16,273 nt of DNA from contig JBAXSI010000056.1 in the NCBI GenBank assembly GCA_037130755.1, positions 1 through 16,273 on the forward strand, in the 5' to 3' direction. The translations under genes were made by a program, and so were the position numbers. Each line of letters opens with the position of its first letter. The stretch's first letter is position 1. Shown piece by piece: positions 1 through 6,453 of this stretch. A model generated the notes under the pieces. The model was not told where the DNA came from. It made no database searches and saw nothing but the letters and a program-made list of their open reading frames with translations. The stretch is from UBA10649 sp037130755 (GTDB lineage Bacteria; Actinomycetota; Actinomycetes; S36-B12).

Positions 1-74
1 TGGAGCGGGTGACGGGAATCGAACCCGCACTGTCAGCTTGGGAAGCTGATGTTCTGCCATTGAACTACACCCGC
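1..74 (-). tRNA. tRNA-Gly (anticodon CCC)
   Basis: The reverse complement folds as a complete tRNA. The acceptor stem is GCGGGTG/CACCCGC, the D stem GTTC/GAAC, and the anticodon stem TCAGC/GCTGA with loop TTCCCAA. The T stem is GCGGG/CCCGT with loop TTCGATT. The discriminator is U and a genomically encoded CCA occupies positions 3-1. The anticodon at 42-40 is CCC, so it reads GGG glycine codons. Its 3' end coincides with the window edge. Its 5' end lies 12 nt beyond the moeA stop codon on the same strand. Confidence 0.97.
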
Positions 75-85
75 GGAACGTGGCG

Positions 86-91
86 ATTATG
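86..91 (-). promoter_or_regulatory. Putative -10 box of the tRNA-Gly promoter
   Basis: On the minus strand CATAAT (5 of 6 to TATAAT) overlaps the moeA TAA stop. It ends 11 nt before the tRNA 5' end, which would give a leader of only a few nucleotides, as is usual for tRNA genes. The 17 nt just upstream (108-92) form an exact 8-bp inverted repeat around one base. No good TTGACA-like -35 is visible, so the call rests on the -10 and the spacing. Confidence 0.45.
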
Positions 92-1241
92 CCAGTGGCA
101 GCCACTGGACGGACTCACCGGGCGCAGCGCCCCCGGGCGGGATCACGGCGTAGCCCGTCGACGCGGCCAGCCCGCGCAGCATGGCCGACCCCGCGTGCTC
201 CGACCGCCGGAACCCGTCGTCGGCGATCACTCCGCCCACCATGCGGGTCTGGTCGTCGGGGGCATTGAGGTGCTCGGCGAGAGTGACCTGCTGGTTCGTG
301 CGCGGGCGGCGGCCCAGCAGGCCGTCGATCAACGGGAAGGCCAGGGTGAGCAGGCCTGCGACGGCCGCCTGGGGGTTCCCGGGGAGTGCCACGAGCGGGA
401 CGCCGCCCACATCGGCCAGGACCATCGGATGACCGGGCCGCACCGCTACCCGGTCGACGATGAAGCGGCCGTGCACCTGGTTGATGGCCGCATGCACGAA
501 GTCCAGCGGACCGGACGCGGTGCCCCCGGTGCTGATGATTAGGTCGACGTCGCCGTCGGTCAGGGCCTGCACCAGGTCACTGCGGGAGTCGTTCAGCCGT
601 CGCCGGTCGACGACCTCGGCACCGACGCGATCAAGCCACGCCGGCAGTTGCGGCCCGAGCGCGTCACGCACGTGCCCCGGTCTCGGCAGTCCGGCGTCCT
701 GCAGTTCATCGCCCATCAGCACAAGGCGCACGCGGGGACGTCGGACGACCTCGACGGTGTCGTGACCGGCGGCGCAGAGCAGCCCGATGAGCGCAGGCGT
801 GAGGTCGACGCCGGCCTCGGCAAGCACGTCCTCGGCCCGGCACTCCTCGCCGCGAAGGCGGACGTCGTCGATCGAGGTCGGGCCGGACAGCGTTCCGTCG
901 GCCGCACGGACGGCACTCTCGGTGCGGAGAATCCCGGTGGTCCCCGGTGGGACGGGAGCTCCGGTGGCGATGCGAATCGCTTGGTGCGGCTGGAGTTCTG
1001 CCGGTGCCCAGTCACCCGCGAGGAGCGCACCGGTCTGCGTCCACGGGCCGTCGTCGCACACCGCCCAGCCGTCCATCGCGGAGGAGTCGAACGTCGGCAG
1101 GTCGACGAGGGCAGTGACCGCAGCGGCGGTCACGCGATGGTCGGCCTGATCCATCGCGACGGACTCCGCTGGCAGGGCGACGGCTAGCGCCGCCGCCTGT
1201 TCGCGGGCCTTCGCCCAGGACACGTCATGAGCAGACGTCAT
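87..1241 (-). CDS. moeA: Molybdopterin molybdotransferase MoeA
   Basis: This 384-residue protein should insert molybdate into adenylylated molybdopterin, releasing AMP and giving Mo-molybdopterin in the cytoplasm. Recognisable MoeA signatures are FDSSAMDGWAV at 51-61, IATGAPVPPG at 91-100, STGGTASGPLDF at 237-248 (the MoCF-binding loop, usually GGVSxGxxD) and VALPGNP at 284-290. A short C-terminal domain IV follows. Length is slightly under the usual 400. The ATG at 1241 overlaps the stop of the upstream mobA-like gene in an ATGA, so the two are probably translationally coupled. The frame stays open 71 codons further upstream, but that stretch is the antisense-like arginine-rich shadow of the mobA gene. 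The third loop is somewhat degenerate compared with E. coli MoeA, but the Asp and the PGNP motif are kept. Confidence 0.93.
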   Translation of the reverse strand: MTSAHDVSWAKAREQAAALAVALPAESVAMDQADHRVTAAAVTALVDLPTFDSSAMDGWAVCDDGPWTQTGALLAGDWAPAELQPHQAIRIATGAPVPPGTTGILRTESAVRAADGTLSGPTSIDDVRLRGEECRAEDVLAEAGVDLTPALIGLLCAAGHDTVEVVRRPRVRLVLMGDELQDAGLPRPGHVRDALGPQLPAWLDRVGAEVVDRRRLNDSRSDLVQALTDGDVDLIISTGGTASGPLDFVHAAINQVHGRFIVDRVAVRPGHPMVLADVGGVPLVALPGNPQAAVAGLLTLAFPLIDGLLGRRPRTNQQVTLAEHLNAPDDQTRMVGGVIADDGFRRSEHAGSAMLRGLAASTGYAVIPPGGAAPGESVQWLPLA

Positions 1242-2080
1242 TCGGGTGTCGGCCACTCCCGCGCCAGGAGGGTCAGCCGAGCGGCCGCCTCCTCCGCGTC
1301 CAGGCCCGCCGCGACCGCGCAGCCGAGCAGGAACGTGGTGACGGGAGCCGCGGGCCGGGCGACGCCGTGCGCGGCCTCGCGCGCGACGTCGAGGATCAGG
1401 TTCAGGTCCACGGACTGCTCGATGCCCAGGGCCTTCGTGGCGGCGGCCACCCATTCGTCCATCTCGGTTTCCTTCGCCCTTTGATTCGAGTCGTTCTCGG
1501 CAACCCTCACGCTACGCCGTAGTCGGTCGAGGTCGCCCTCGGTATCGACGTCGAGCAGCGTGAGCGCTGCCGATCCGGCGAGGGTCGTCACGTTCAGCAG
1601 CGCCACGAGGTCCCGCACGGCCCTGCCTTCTGGCGACCCGACCCGTTCGAGGGCCGAACGCAGTGCCACCGTCCGGTACGCCCCGGCCAGCGGCTGGACC
1701 CTCCCGGCTCCGTCGACGGGCAGGACGGCATCGACTCCCTCGGACGCCGCCTGCAGTCGCGTGACGAGATGGGCGAGAAGGGGACCGGCAAGCGGCATGT
1801 CGACGGCGACCACGACCACGATCGGCGTGTGCACGTGGACCAGCCCGGCGGCGATGCCGGCGAGCGGCCCACCACCGGGTGGCTCCTCGCGAGTGAGCGT
1901 CAGGTGCCGGGTCGGACCCGGCGGCGCGGGGCCTACGAGGACGCAGTCGCTGGCCGCAGGGATCGAGTCCAGCAGCCAGTCGAGAAGGGGTCGGCCGTCG
2001 AGGTCAGCGGTGGCCTTGTCGAACCCAAGTCGCGAGGACCGGCCGCCGCTCAGGATCATGGCGGTCCACTGGTCGGGCAC
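1238..2080 (-). CDS. MobA-like molybdenum cofactor nucleotidyltransferase fused to a DUF6457 domain
   Basis: This is a 280-residue fusion. Residues 8 to about 190 are a MobA-type NTP transferase with the nucleotide-binding loop LSGGRSSRLGFDKA (10-23), GGGPLAGI (69-76) and VDMPL (93-97). In the family this domain transfers GMP (MobA) or CMP (MocA-like) to Mo-molybdopterin. Residues 207-280, starting MDEWVAAATKALG, look like DUF6457, a small helical domain often found beside or fused to mobA and moeA genes in actinobacteria. Its function is not known to me. The GTG start at 2080 is preferred over the ATG at 2059 because TACGTT lies exactly 6 nt upstream, a leaderless arrangement. It is first in an operon with moeA. 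Whether it makes the guanine or the cytosine dinucleotide cannot be decided here; a separate MocA sits nearby. Confidence 0.85.
   Translation of the reverse strand: MPDQWTAMILSGGRSSRLGFDKATADLDGRPLLDWLLDSIPAASDCVLVGPAPPGPTRHLTLTREEPPGGGPLAGIAAGLVHVHTPIVVVVAVDMPLAGPLLAHLVTRLQAASEGVDAVLPVDGAGRVQPLAGAYRTVALRSALERVGSPEGRAVRDLVALLNVTTLAGSAALTLLDVDTEGDLDRLRRSVRVAENDSNQRAKETEMDEWVAAATKALGIEQSVDLNLILDVAREAAHGVARPAAPVTTFLLGCAVAAGLDAEEAAARLTLLAREWPTPE
1460..1474 (-). promoter_or_regulatory. Possible internal ribosome binding site and start for the DUF6457 part
   Basis: On the minus strand AAGGA (1474-1470) lies 7 nt before an in-frame ATG (1462-1460). That ATG begins the 74-residue DUF6457 segment of the mobA-like gene. 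Spacing and sequence are those of a good Shine-Dalgarno site. It could produce the small domain separately, or be a remnant of a formerly independent gene. Confidence 0.35.
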
Positions 2081-2086
2081 GGCTCG

Positions 2087-2092
2087 AACGTA
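2087..2092 (-). promoter_or_regulatory. Putative leaderless -10 box for mobA-moeA
   Basis: The minus strand carries TACGTT, which fits TANNNT, then six nucleotides (CGAGCC), then the GTG at 2080. No Shine-Dalgarno sequence precedes the GTG. This is the arrangement expected when transcription starts at the start codon. Confidence 0.45.
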
Positions 2093-2119
2093 CCCGCGAA
2101 AACGGCCGACCGGACCCGA

Positions 2120-2125
2120 TAGCCT
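2120..2125 (+). promoter_or_regulatory. Putative leaderless -10 box for dcd
   Basis: TAGCCT is followed by six nucleotides and the dcd GTG at 2132, without a Shine-Dalgarno sequence. It faces the mobA promoter in a 51-bp divergent spacer (2081-2131). No convincing -35 is visible. Confidence 0.5.
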
Positions 2126-2131
2126 CATCGC

Positions 2132-2707
2132 GTGCTGCTCTCCGACCGTGACATCAAGGCCGAGATCACTGCGGGCCGGGTCGCCGTTGACCCGTACGAC
2201 GCGTCCATGATCCAGCCCTCCAGCATCGACGTGCGCCTTGACCGCTGGTTCCGCGTCTTCGAGAACCACAAGTACCCGCACATCGACCCGAGCACGGAGC
2301 AGCCCGACCTCACCCGACTACTCGAGCCGGACGGTGACGAGCCCTTCGTCCTCCACCCGGGGGAGTTCGTGCTCGGCTCCACCTACGAGGTCGTGACCCT
2401 GCCCGACGACATCGCCGGTCGGCTCGAGGGCAAGTCCTCGCTCGGCCGCCTCGGTCTGCTCACCCACTCGACCGCGGGCTTCATCGATCCCGGCTTCTCG
2501 GGCCACGTCACGCTCGAACTGTCGAACGTCGCAACGCTGCCGATCATGCTCTTCCCCGGAATGAAGATCGGCCAGCTGTGCCTGTTCCGGCTGTCCAGCC
2601 CGGCGGAGAACCCGTACGGCTCGGCGGTCTACGGTTCGCGCTATCAGGGCCAGCGAGGTCCGACGCCGAGCCGCTCGTTCGCCAACTTCCACCGAACCAA
2701 GATCTAG
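2132..2707 (+). CDS. dcd: dCTP deaminase, probably bifunctional dCTP deaminase/dUTP diphosphatase
   Basis: Dcd deaminates dCTP in the cytoplasm to supply dUTP or dUMP for thymidylate synthesis. The 191-residue protein shows the trimeric dUTPase-fold motifs LEGKSSLGRLGL (98-109), HSTAGFIDPGFSGHVTLELSN (112-132) with the probable catalytic Glu129, and YQGQRGPTPSR (171-181). Length and sequence match the mycobacterial enzyme (about 190 residues), which is known to carry out both deamination and diphosphate release; bifunctionality here is by analogy. The GTG start gives the canonical MLLSDRDI N-terminus and has a leaderless -10 directly upstream. It is a housekeeping gene without an obvious link to the Mo-cofactor genes around it, followed 7 nt later by a phosphoribosyltransferase gene. 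Confidence 0.96.
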   Translation: MLLSDRDIKAEITAGRVAVDPYDASMIQPSSIDVRLDRWFRVFENHKYPHIDPSTEQPDLTRLLEPDGDEPFVLHPGEFVLGSTYEVVTLPDDIAGRLEGKSSLGRLGLLTHSTAGFIDPGFSGHVTLELSNVATLPIMLFPGMKIGQLCLFRLSSPAENPYGSAVYGSRYQGQRGPTPSRSFANFHRTKI

Positions 2708-2714
2708 GCCCGCT

Positions 2715-3221
2715 GTGCAGATGCCGCCGGAGTCCGAGCTGGAGATCCTCGACTACACGGACTTCGGGATCGGGATCCGCTGGCTCGCGCAGGAGCTGGT
2801 CGACGACGAGTGGATCCCGGACGCGATCCTCGGAGTCGTGCGCGGTGGCCTGTTCGTCGCTGCCGGGATCGCGTACGCGCTCGACATCAAGGACGTGCGA
2901 CACATCAACGTGGAGTTCTACACCGATGCCGGCGAGACCCTTCCGGAGCCCGTTCTCATTGGGCAGCAACCACATCTGGCCGACCTCGTCGGCAAAAGGG
3001 TGCTCGTGGCAGATGACGTCGCCGACACGGGCGCGACCTTGCACTTCGTCTGCGCGCTGCTGCCCGAGACCGCTGACGTCCGTGTGGCAGTCATCTACGA
3101 GAAGCCGCACACGACCTACGCGCCCGAGCTCGCTTGGCGCTCGACCGACCGATGGATTCGCTTCCCGTGGATCCAGGTGCCGCCGGTGCGGATCGAGTCG
3201 GCGGGACGCTCGTCGGTCTAG
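2715..3221 (+). CDS. Type I phosphoribosyltransferase (hypoxanthine/xanthine-guanine PRT-like)
   Basis: This 168-residue protein has a PRTase core, with VVRGG at 41-45 and the PRPP-binding loop VLVADDVADTGATL at 96-109 (two acidic residues before the DTGxT phosphate loop). The C-terminal tryptophan- and proline-rich segment (WIRFPWIQVPP) is typical of small purine PRTases in the COG2236-like group. It probably salvages a purine base, but the substrate cannot be read from sequence. It begins 7 nt after dcd, so the two are likely one nucleotide-metabolism transcript. The GTG at 2715 was chosen; an ATG two codons later is equally possible since no clear ribosome binding site is visible. Its TAG stop shares the palindrome CTAG with the stop of the convergent mocA. 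Confidence 0.82.
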   Translation: MQMPPESELEILDYTDFGIGIRWLAQELVDDEWIPDAILGVVRGGLFVAAGIAYALDIKDVRHINVEFYTDAGETLPEPVLIGQQPHLADLVGKRVLVADDVADTGATLHFVCALLPETADVRVAVIYEKPHTTYAPELAWRSTDRWIRFPWIQVPPVRIESAGRSSV

Positions 3222-3769
3222 GAGCCCTGCTTCGGTACGTCGAGGTCCTCGCCGTTGGCGACGTCGCCCACCTCGACAAACGTGATGTCCTCGCGGCCGT
3301 GAAGGTAGCGGCGCGCCCCCTCGTCACCACGCGCGGTGGCGATGATCGAGGTCCAGTGCTCGCGCGCGAACCGCACGGGGTGGCCGCGCTCGCTGGCGTA
3401 GGTGGCGACAACGATTTCGCCCTGCGCGTCGACAATCCGCCGAACGGCCTGCGGTGTCAGACCCGGCAGGTCGACGAGCGTGACGACGACGTATTCAACG
3501 TCGGCAGCGTCGCTGAGAGCGGTGAGCCCTGCGCGCAGCGACGAGCCCATTCCCTCGGGCCAGTCCTCGTTGATGACGACGACCGCGCCAGGTACGTCAC
3601 CGACCCACGCGCCGAGGACGACGATGACCGGATCGCAGCCGCCGTCGCGCAGGCAACGGACCGCCCGATCGACGAGGCGTTCGCCGTTGACGGAGAAGGG
3701 CGCCTTAGGACCGCCGAAGCGGCGTCCCTCGCCAGCGGCGAGCACCAGCCCAGCCGTCATGCCCGTCAC
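3218..3769 (-). CDS. mocA: Molybdenum cofactor cytidylyltransferase (MocA-like)
   Basis: This 183-residue NTP_transf_3 protein begins with LVLAAGEGRRFGGPKA (8-23), the CTP-binding loop. It continues with NEDWPEGMGSSLRAGL (67-82), LVDLPGL (98-104, metal-binding Asp) and YASERGHPVRF (124-134), the pattern of MocA and its relatives. MocA adds CMP to Mo-molybdopterin to make the cytosine dinucleotide used by xanthine oxidase-family enzymes including CO dehydrogenase, which fits the cox operon nearby. The GTG at 3769 lies 3 nt after the xdhC stop, and an ATG at 3760 is an alternative. Co-transcription with xdhC is typical, since the XdhC and MocA families both act on the cofactor before it enters the enzyme. 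Confidence 0.88.
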   Translation of the reverse strand: MTGMTAGLVLAAGEGRRFGGPKAPFSVNGERLVDRAVRCLRDGGCDPVIVVLGAWVGDVPGAVVVINEDWPEGMGSSLRAGLTALSDAADVEYVVVTLVDLPGLTPQAVRRIVDAQGEIVVATYASERGHPVRFAREHWTSIIATARGDEGARRYLHGREDITFVEVGDVANGEDLDVPKQGS

Positions 3770-3772
3770 GGA

Positions 3773-4879
3773 CTAGCGGTGGGCGCCGGGGTGGATCGGG
3801 CCGTCGGTCGTGGCCAGGTGCTTGCCCGAGCCGCCCCAGCGGGCCTGCACGATCTCCGCGGCGATGGAGATCGCCGTCTCCTCGGGCGTCCGTGCACCCA
3901 GGTCCAGGCCGATCGGCGAGTGCAGCCGGGCCAGTTCGTCGTCGGTCAGCCCGGCCTCCTTCAGCCGGATCAGCCGGTCCTCGTGCGTTCGCCGCGACCC
4001 CATCGCGCCGATGTAGCCCGCGTTCGTGCGCAGTGCCACCGTCAGCGCGGGGACGTCGAACTTCGGGTCGTGGGTGAGGACGGCGATGACCGTGCGCTCG
4101 TCGACCCGCTGCTGCTCCAGCCACCGGTGCGGCCAGTCGACGACGACCTCGTCGGCGTCGGGGAAGCGCTTCGCGGTGGCGAAGACCGGGCGGGCATCGC
4201 AGACGGTCACCTTGTAGCCGAGGATCTTGCCCACGCGGACGAGGGCCGCCGAGAAGTCGATGGCGCCGAACACGAACATCTGTGCGGGAGGGGCGTAGCT
4301 CGCGACGAAGACGTCGAGCCCGTCGCCGAGCCGCTCGCCTTCGGATCCGTAGTGCAGGAAGCCCGTGCGCCCGGCGGCCAGCATGCCGATCACGTCCTCG
4401 CGGACGGTGTCGTCGAGTCGCTGCGTACCGAGTGACCCCTCGGTGTGGTCTGGTCGCACGACAAGGTGTCGACCCACGAAGTGGGGCCCGCGCACGATGG
4501 TGGCCACGGCCACCGGCTCCTCGTTGGCGATGCTCCGTGCCACGCCGTCGAGCTCGGGCCAGGTGTCGTCGTCGACCCGCTCAACGAACACCTCGAGGAT
4601 GCCGCCACAGGTGAGCCCGACCGCGTAGGCGTCGTCGTCGCTCACTCCGTAGGTCTCAAAGCGCGGCTCGCCGTCGGCGAGGACCTCCTCGCCAAGCGTG
4701 TAAAGGGCGCCCTCGACGCAGCCACCGCTGACCGAACCCACCGCCTCGCCATCGGACGTGACCAGCATGGAGGCGCCGGCGGGTCGAGGAGCTGAGCGCC
4801 ATGTACGGACCACCGTGGCCATGGCGGCCTGGCCGCCTCGACCTCGGACGGCCAGGAGCTCGTCCAGCACTTCCCGCAC
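3773..4879 (-). CDS. XdhC/CoxI family molybdenum hydroxylase maturation factor
   Basis: This 368-residue protein has both XdhC domains. The N-terminal XdhC_CoxI part carries GSVSGGCVEG (48-57) and LTCGGILEVFVE (89-100), with Cys53 and Cys91 conserved. The C-terminal Rossmann part has FVFGAIDFSAAL (202-213), THDPKFDVPAL (269-279), GYIGAMGSRRTHEDR (288-302) and HSPIGLDLGARTPEE (320-334). XdhC proteins bind the Mo cofactor, support its sulfuration and hand it to the apoenzyme in the cytoplasm. In Oligotropha the counterpart is CoxI. The GTG at 4879 is preceded by GAGAGGGG at good distance. It heads an operon with mocA and diverges from moaE across 62 bp. A second, shorter XdhC homologue with a YHS tail lies inside the cox operon, so the two are probably not redundant. 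Confidence 0.92.
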   Translation of the reverse strand: MREVLDELLAVRGRGGQAAMATVVRTWRSAPRPAGASMLVTSDGEAVGSVSGGCVEGALYTLGEEVLADGEPRFETYGVSDDDAYAVGLTCGGILEVFVERVDDDTWPELDGVARSIANEEPVAVATIVRGPHFVGRHLVVRPDHTEGSLGTQRLDDTVREDVIGMLAAGRTGFLHYGSEGERLGDGLDVFVASYAPPAQMFVFGAIDFSAALVRVGKILGYKVTVCDARPVFATAKRFPDADEVVVDWPHRWLEQQRVDERTVIAVLTHDPKFDVPALTVALRTNAGYIGAMGSRRTHEDRLIRLKEAGLTDDELARLHSPIGLDLGARTPEETAISIAAEIVQARWGGSGKHLATTDGPIHPGAHR

Positions 4880-4929
4880 GGTGACCCCTCTCGATCGCCG
4901 GTCCTTCAGCCGAAATGGCGCGATGGGCT

Positions 4930-4935
4930 AATAAT
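4930..4935 (+). promoter_or_regulatory. Putative leaderless -10 box for moaE-moaA
   Basis: AATAAT (5 of 6 to TATAAT) lies exactly 6 nt before the GTG at 4942. The same AT-rich patch reads CATTAT on the other strand and could also serve the divergent xdhC with a leader of about 45 nt. It overlaps the codons following an upstream in-frame ATG (4915), which argues against that ATG as the start. Confidence 0.5.
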
Positions 4936-4941
4936 GACCCG

Positions 4942-5364
4942 GTGGGCGACATCCGGCTGGTCGAAGTGGTCGATAGGCCGCTCGACCTTGCCGAAATCCA
5001 GGCCCTGGTGGCCGACGAGCGAGCCGGGGCGGTCGTGTCGTTCAGCGGCAACGTCCGCGATCACGACCATGGCCGCGACGTGGTCGCCCTGACCTATGAG
5101 GGCCACCCGACGGCCGAAGCGGTCCTGAAGGATGTGGCCGCGGAGATCGACGACCGGTTCGACGTGATCGCCCTCGCGGTGGCCCATCGGGTCGGCGCCC
5201 TCGAGATCGGCGAGGCGGCGCTGATCGCCGTCGTCGCCACCGCCCATCGTGGCGAGGCGTTCGCCGCGTGCTCGGCGCTTGTTGACCTGACCAAGGAGCG
5301 GCTGCCCGTCTGGAAGCATCAGGTCTTCTCCGACGGCACCGACGAGTGGGTGAATTGCGCATGA
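4942..5364 (+). CDS. moaE: Molybdopterin synthase catalytic subunit MoaE
   Basis: MoaE and thiocarboxylated MoaD convert cyclic pyranopterin monophosphate to molybdopterin. From GTG 4942 the protein is 140 residues, the usual size. It shows SFSGNVRDHDHGR (33-45), LTYEGHP (50-56), AHRVGALEIGE (81-91), AHRGEAF (101-107) and KERLPVWK (118-125); Lys118 and Lys125 match the active-site lysines of E. coli MoaE (119 and 126). The frame is open back to an ATG at 4915, but the probable -10 box lies between, so GTG 4942 is preferred. The stop overlaps the moaA start in an ATGA. Confidence 0.95.
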   Translation: MGDIRLVEVVDRPLDLAEIQALVADERAGAVVSFSGNVRDHDHGRDVVALTYEGHPTAEAVLKDVAAEIDDRFDVIALAVAHRVGALEIGEAALIAVVATAHRGEAFAACSALVDLTKERLPVWKHQVFSDGTDEWVNCA

Positions 5365-6359
5365 GCCTCGTCGACACCTACGGACGCGTGCACCGCGACC
5401 TCCGCGTCTCGATCACCGACCGCTGCAACCTGCGCTGCACCTACTGCATGCCGCCGGACTTCGCCGACTGGATGCCGGGCGACCACCTGCTGTCGGTCGA
5501 TGAGCTGATGACGGTCATCGAGGTGGCCGTCGAGCAGGGCGTCACGAGCATCCGCCTCACCGGGGGTGAGCCGCTGGTCCGACCGGACGTCGTCGACATC
5601 GTCCGACGGATCAATGCGCTGCCGAAGCCGCCCAAGATCAACCTCACGACGAACGGGCTGCGCCTGGTCGACCTCGCACATCCGCTGGCCGAGGCCGGAC
5701 TCGAGCGGGTCAACATCAGCCTCGACACCCTGGACCGTGACCGCTTCAGCCGCCTCACTTTCCGCGACCGCTTCCTCGACGTCATTGCGGGGATCGGTGC
5801 AGCGCAGGGCGCCGGGCTGCATCCGGTGAAGGTCAACACCGTGCTGATGCGCGGGATCAACGACGACGAGGCGGTGCCGCTGCTGCGTCATTCCATCGAG
5901 CACGGTTGGCACCTGCGCTTCATCGAGCAGATGCCGCTGGATGCGGGTGGTTCCTGGGACCGCGGGCAGATGGTCACCGCCGCAGAGATCCATGACCTGC
6001 TGGGTGAGCACTTCCGGCTCACGCCGATCCCCGGCCGCGGCTCGGCGCCGGCCGAGGAGTTCCTTGTCGACGATGGCCCGGCCAAGGTCGGCATCATCGC
6101 CAGCGTGAGCAAGCCGTTCTGCGCGTCGTGCGATCGCCTGCGGCTGACGGCCGACGGACAGATCCGCAACTGCCTGTTCGCCCGGGAGGAGACCGACGTC
6201 CGCGCGACACTGCGTGACGAGAGCCTTTCGGTCGCGGAGCGGCGCGAGCGGATCGCCAAGCTGCTCGCGGTGTCAGTCGAGGCCAAGCTGCCAGGACATG
6301 GCATCAACGACCCGTCGTTCATCCAGCCCGACCGGCCGATGTCCGCCATCGGCGGCTAG
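5361..6359 (+). CDS. moaA: GTP 3',8-cyclase MoaA (radical SAM)
   Basis: MoaA catalyses the radical SAM cyclisation of GTP to 3',8-cyclo-7,8-dihydro-GTP, the first step of molybdopterin synthesis. The 332-residue protein has the N-terminal cluster motif CNLRCTYC (Cys22, Cys26, Cys29), TGGEP (67-71) for SAM and LTTNG (95-99). A second C-terminal [4Fe-4S] site has Cys254, Cys257 and Cys271 (PFCASCDRLRLTADGQIRNC). The last two residues are the Gly-Gly tail known to be needed for activity. The ATG at 5361 sits in an ATGA overlap with moaE. The gene is followed after 14 nt by the 77-nt palindrome shared with the mogA end. Confidence 0.98.
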   Translation: MSLVDTYGRVHRDLRVSITDRCNLRCTYCMPPDFADWMPGDHLLSVDELMTVIEVAVEQGVTSIRLTGGEPLVRPDVVDIVRRINALPKPPKINLTTNGLRLVDLAHPLAEAGLERVNISLDTLDRDRFSRLTFRDRFLDVIAGIGAAQGAGLHPVKVNTVLMRGINDDEAVPLLRHSIEHGWHLRFIEQMPLDAGGSWDRGQMVTAAEIHDLLGEHFRLTPIPGRGSAPAEEFLVDDGPAKVGIIASVSKPFCASCDRLRLTADGQIRNCLFAREETDVRATLRDESLSVAERRERIAKLLAVSVEAKLPGHGINDPSFIQPDRPMSAIGG

Positions 6360-6373
6360 CCCTCGCCCCCATT

Positions 6374-6450
6374 CCCGCGAGAAGCAGGCTGTGGTCGTGA
6401 AGCAGCCCTAAAGGGGCGTGCTTCACGACCACAGCCTGCCGCTCGGCGGG
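6374..6450. repeat. 77-nt imperfect palindrome, copy 1 (bidirectional terminator-like hairpin)
   Basis: The outer stem is CCCGCGAG (6374-6381) against CTCGGCGGG (6442-6450) with one bulged G. A 2x2 internal loop follows, then a perfect 21-bp stem (6384-6404 with 6419-6439) and a 14-nt loop that can close a small GCCC/GGGC hairpin. It fills nearly the whole gap between the convergent stops of moaA (6359) and moaD (6454). No U-run follows on either strand. It is probably a transcription end for both genes. Its twin at 15379-15455 has the same length and layout. Confidence 0.85.
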
Positions 6451-6453
6451 AGT

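Noticed and set aside
1..74. tRNA-Gly as the integration site of a cox island
   Set aside because: Elements normally integrate at the tRNA 3' end, which points out of the window here. The cox genes lie on the 5' side, and no integrase or repeated tRNA tail is seen.
1242..1454. N-terminal extension of MoeA by 71 residues in the open frame upstream of 1241
   Set aside because: The extension is Arg/Gly-rich, overlaps the DUF6457 coding region on the same strand and has no MoeA similarity. The ATGA junction gives the normal MoeA start.
4915..4941. ATG at 4915 as the moaE start
   Set aside because: It has no ribosome binding site, adds nine residues not expected in MoaE, and the likely -10 box lies downstream of it. 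GTG 4942 fits better.
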